DNA of 46,217 nt, taken from assembly GCA_902515205.1 (NCBI GenBank), contig CABXTU010000008.1, forward strand, positions 1 to 46,217, read 5' to 3'. The notes under the pieces were generated by a model. The model worked only from the letters and a program-made list of their open reading frames with translations, did not search any database and had not been told where the DNA came from. The translations under genes were made by a program, and so were the position numbers. Position 1 is the stretch's first letter. Each line of letters starts with the position of its first letter. Shown one piece after another: positions 43,403-46,217 of the stretch. This DNA is from an uncultured Pelagibacteraceae bacterium. GTDB lineage: Bacteria > Pseudomonadota > Alphaproteobacteria > Pelagibacterales > Pelagibacteraceae.

Positions 43403-44283
43403 TAAGAATAATCAAACCAATCTTTATACTTTTCTTTATGTTTAAGAAGATAATCTGGTAATTTTTTGTCATCTACTAAATTAAGTTTATAATTTGCATT
43501 ATATTTATTTTTTTCAGTCATATCAGCTTGATGATTATAATTAACTATCCTGTTGTCTATGCAGGCTTGGATATCTTTGATTGTCACTCCTGAGTCATCA
43601 AATTCATTATGATGGCCGAAATTAGATAATTTTATAAAAATCTCCTCAGCAGTTTTTAAATTTGTAAAATGCCAACCACCATCCTCAATAATTTCTAAGT
43701 TAGTATATTTAGCTTTTGAAAAGAATGTATCAAACCGCCAAAAAGGATATTTCCTATTTTTTAGATTACGTAACCAAGAAAAAGACAATAATTTCTTTTT
43801 TTTGCATGCTTTAGTTCCATACCATGGCATAAGATCATACAATAGATTAAATTTGTAATAGAAAAATAACTGTTTAAAAATATAGATGTCACTTTTTGAT
43901 TGTTTGAAATATTTAGAATTAAAGTTAGGAATTTCATCGTTATCACTTAGACAAATTAAATCATCATCGGAAGCATCCTCTATTGCACCCATCATAAAAT
44001 TATAAGATTGTTCTATTCTTAGTAAACTATTCAATCTTTTTGTAGAGCTGGTATTATCTGAAGAGTTTATCCCATCTGGTTCATTTTCGATTACCAGATA
44101 TTCAATTTTATCTTTAAATTTTGGAAAATCGTTAATATTAAAGTTTAATGTTTTTTTTTCCCCACTGTGAGAAAATTTTGACTCTGTAATTATAAACTTG
44201 TCCACATATTCATTTAAAATATTAAACCTTACATCAAGCATCAAATCTTCAGAGTAATAAGTAGTACAATCAATAATTTTCAT
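43402..44283 (-). CDS. Family GT17 glycosyltransferase (beta-1,4-N-acetylglucosaminyltransferase-like)
   Basis: A 293-residue protein of glycosyltransferase family 17, the MGAT3-like family known best from animals. It opens with MKIIDCTTYYSEDLMLDVRFNIL and KFIITESKFSHSGEKK, then a LICLSDNDEIPN metal-binding D-x-D region and a GGWHFTNLKTAEEI motif. The start is ATG at 44283; an in-frame extension to 44322 would overlap the permease gene. Probably modifies a surface glycan. It is overlapped by 1 nt with the Gfo/Idh gene and 21 nt downstream of the permease. Confidence 0.85.
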   Translation of the reverse strand: MKIIDCTTYYSEDLMLDVRFNILNEYVDKFIITESKFSHSGEKKTLNFNINDFPKFKDKIEYLVIENEPDGINSSDNTSSTKRLNSLLRIEQSYNFMMGAIEDASDDDLICLSDNDEIPNFNSKYFKQSKSDIYIFKQLFFYYKFNLLYDLMPWYGTKACKKKKLLSFSWLRNLKNRKYPFWRFDTFFSKAKYTNLEIIEDGGWHFTNLKTAEEIFIKLSNFGHHNEFDDSGVTIKDIQACIDNRIVNYNHQADMTEKNKYNANYKLNLVDDKKLPDYLLKHKEKYKDWFDYS

Positions 44284-44303
44284 CAATAAACTGATTTTTT
44301 GAT

Positions 44304-46217
44304 TTAACCTTTTCCACGCCAAGGAATTGTTTTGTCAATTATTTTTCTTAAAGTAACATCAAACAGCAAACCAAGCAGACCCATTATAAATATAGTTATC
44401 CAAATTACTTCGTATTGAAAATATTTTTTAGCAACATTTTCAACAAATCCTATACCTGTTGTTCCAGCTAAAAATTCTGCGGCTACTAATGTGCCCCAAC
44501 ACATACCCACTGCTACTCGGATTCCTGTAAGAATTTCAGGTAAAGAATTTGGAAAAATTACGTATCTTAATATCTGTTTTTTTGAAGCTCCTAAAGAATG
44601 GGCAGCATGGATTTTCGATAATTGTGTTCCAGAAGCACCAGCCCTTGCAGAAATTATCATAATTGATAATGAGACCATAAACAAAAGAAAAACTTTTCCA
44701 GTGTTATCAATTCCTAGAACTGAAATTATTAGTGGAGCCCATGCAAGAGGAGGAACTGGCCTGTAAAGTTCAATTAAAGGGTCAAAAAACCCTTTAGCAA
44801 ATCTGTTCAAGCCCATAAACAATCCTAAAGGAACCCCAATTAAAATACCAAAGATTAATCCTAAAAAAACTCTTAAAAATGAATCCCAAATATGTCCATA
44901 AGGGACAGGTATTTTAAATAAGTTAAAGTCACCAGTGACAATTTTAAGAACTTTACCCTTAAAGTTTTGTTTTACTAATCCATCTTTTGTGTGAACAGGA
45001 TATTCACCAGGTAAAATATCTGCAATCCAATCTGGTAAAATAAAACCAATCATTTTACTTACATCAACCATATCTATCCAAAGAAGGGGAATATCCTTAT
45101 ACCCCACACTAGGTTTTGACATAAGAATAAATTTATTGAAAGTATCTGATGGTTTTGGCAGCCATCTACCTGAACCTTGTTCAGAACAGCTTGGACCACT
45201 TGCAATAATTGTTCCTGCTGGAAATAATAAAATATCTATGAATCTTAAACCACCTTGTGCATTTTTTTGCGCATTATCAAATTTGATAATAGCATTTTGC
45301 ATTTGGTTTAAAGCACTAGGGGGGTAAATACTTGCGAATTCTATTCTTCTTGCAATTTTAACAATATTTTTTGCGTAAGTAGACGCTATTTCTTCGCTAT
45401 CATTTAATTCTTTTCTATATGATTTAATATCATCTTTTAGTTTTTTTATATCATTCTTAAATTGTGGATTATGATTTCTTAATTTAAAAAATTCATCACT
45501 TATTAAATTTAATTCTTTAGCTGCAGCATGAAATTTTAATCCTCTATCTGTAGCCGGTATTAAAGGAACTTCCATAGTATTTTCTATAGATCCAGTGCCT
45601 GATTGCACTTTAACTATACCCCATCCACCTTCCTCGCTTACTGCTCTTAGTCTTTCATTTAATTCCTGCTCGCTTTCAAATGGATAATCTGGTTTTTGAA
45701 AATTTTCAGTTAAAAGATTAATTTTACCAGTAATATCATTTATTTTTTGTTTAGTTTCATTTTCAATCAAATCATCATTTGTTAATAAAGGAATTAATTG
45801 ATTTGTTCTATTTACAAATCTCTCAAGAACCATTTTTTGCTCATTGTTAATTTCTTGAGAAACTTTTATTTCATTAAGTATTTCTTTTAGATTTTTATTT
45901 TCTTTCTTAATTTGAGCAGTACTTTTAAATTCTCTCTCTTCTATTGGGAATTGATATTTTAACCCAAGTAATGAATCATTTACCTTCGCTACCTGACAAA
46001 GTTCATTAGCAGATTTTGGATAAAATCCTTTCGCAATATCCCATGAATAATAAAGCCAAACTAAAAGAAGAAAACTACTACCAACAATTATCCAATGTGT
46101 GCCTCCTAATGCCCTTTCTGGATTACCAAATACTGCATCAACTTTCTCAGTTTTAATTAATCTTCTGCCATAAAGAATACAACCCACAACCGCTACAAAG
46201 ATTAAAAATGTTATTAT
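44304..46217 (-). CDS. TauC/SsuC-like ABC transporter permease with long coiled-coil N-terminal region (5' truncated by window edge)
   Basis: The frame remains open through the right edge, so the first residues are missing. The last 200 residues are a BPD permease domain of the taurine/sulfonate/nitrate type: starting around 430 (numbering from GTG 46187), with RPVPPLAWAPLIIS and the EAA-loop HSLGASKKQIL at about 530. Before it come a first membrane helix (LIFVAVVGCILYG), a second (WIIVGSSFLLLVWLYYSW) and about 300 residues rich in Lys/Glu/Asn that look coiled-coil and periplasmic. Such an extension is unusual for a TauC. A sulfonate role fits the HpsN/Pta/Ldh2 neighbours downstream, inferred. 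Confidence 0.85.
   Translation of the reverse strand: MITFLIFVAVVGCILYGRRLIKTEKVDAVFGNPERALGGTHWIIVGSSFLLLVWLYYSWDIAKGFYPKSANELCQVAKVNDSLLGLKYQFPIEEREFKSTAQIKKENKNLKEILNEIKVSQEINNEQKMVLERFVNRTNQLIPLLTNDDLIENETKQKINDITGKINLLTENFQKPDYPFESEQELNERLRAVSEEGGWGIVKVQSGTGSIENTMEVPLIPATDRGLKFHAAAKELNLISDEFFKLRNHNPQFKNDIKKLKDDIKSYRKELNDSEEIASTYAKNIVKIARRIEFASIYPPSALNQMQNAIIKFDNAQKNAQGGLRFIDILLFPAGTIIASGPSCSEQGSGRWLPKPSDTFNKFILMSKPSVGYKDIPLLWIDMVDVSKMIGFILPDWIADILPGEYPVHTKDGLVKQNFKGKVLKIVTGDFNLFKIPVPYGHIWDSFLRVFLGLIFGILIGVPLGLFMGLNRFAKGFFDPLIELYRPVPPLAWAPLIISVLGIDNTGKVFLLFMVSLSIMIISARAGASGTQLSKIHAAHSLGASKKQILRYVIFPNSLPEILTGIRVAVGMCWGTLVAAEFLAGTTGIGFVENVAKKYFQYEVIWITIFIMGLLGLLFDVTLRKIIDKTIPWRGKG

Noticed and set aside
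1-46217. CRISPR arrays, IS elements, phage genes, attachment sites
   Set aside because: No regularly spaced repeats, transposases, integrases or duplicated ends were seen in the window.

Overview
The window looks like chromosome of a streamlined, very AT-rich marine alphaproteobacterium of the SAR11/Pelagibacter type. The basis is strong A/T bias with Lys/Asn/Ile-rich proteins, intergenic gaps mostly of 0-70 bp and none above 300 bp, an IscR-led SUF operon using SufU, an alternative oxidase, and a TauC-like permease with sulfonate-type enzymes. This is inference from gene content and style; no rRNA is present to place it. No tRNA, rRNA, CRISPR array, insertion sequence or prophage gene was found. 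Both ends cut genes: an AsmA-like protein on the left and an ABC permease on the right.

Layout. 1-4.6 kb: AsmA-like tail, tyrS, anmK and an alpha/beta hydrolase, in convergent and divergent pairs with almost no spacers. 4.66-10.9 kb: an autoregulated Fe-S operon, iscR-sufBCDSU-sufT-sufA, with a palindromic operator over its promoter. 10.95-14.4 kb: an animal-like glutaminase (EF-hand-like N-terminus, ankyrin C-terminus) tail-to-tail with glnA. 14.5-16.8 kb: YbaK-type deacylase, EamA exporter and GT2 glycosyltransferase. 16.97-22.4 kb: aldehyde/organic-acid oxidation (two aldehyde dehydrogenases, DUF779, a thioesterase, a GYD protein, an FAH-fold enzyme). 22.4-28.3 kb: ppc, ccdA, an azoreductase-like flavoprotein, a 2OG-Fe(II) dioxygenase and a histidinol/inositol phosphatase-like enzyme.

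28.3-35.9 kb is one long minus-strand run. cysE-cysK comes first and ends at a clear terminator. About sixteen small genes follow, mostly of unknown role: small alpha/beta-barrel-like proteins, a cupin, an NTF2-like protein, an allene-oxide-cyclase-like secreted protein, a tandem pair of secreted Cys proteins, a TPR lipoprotein-like or periplasmic protein, a DsbA-fold isomerase, and small membrane proteins. 36-39.2 kb on the plus strand is redox-flavoured: 1-Cys peroxiredoxin, methyltransferase, LysE-type exporter, alternative oxidase, MsrB. 39.2-46.2 kb on the minus strand holds an HpsN-like dehydrogenase, a phosphotransacetylase, a malate/sulfolactate-type dehydrogenase, a Gfo/Idh oxidoreductase, a GT17 glycosyltransferase and the TauC-like permease, suggesting organosulfonate use.

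The most unusual signal is a repeated one. Three genes (30051-30645, 33489-33867, 37378-37996) are each out of frame by exactly one base at an 8-nt A/T homopolymer, and seven bases would restore a well-formed protein. Two of these tracts lie directly after the start codon of a secreted protein. Longer homopolymers (A10-A12) elsewhere in the window are in frame. Polymerase slippage, phase variation, or localized sequence error are the competing explanations.
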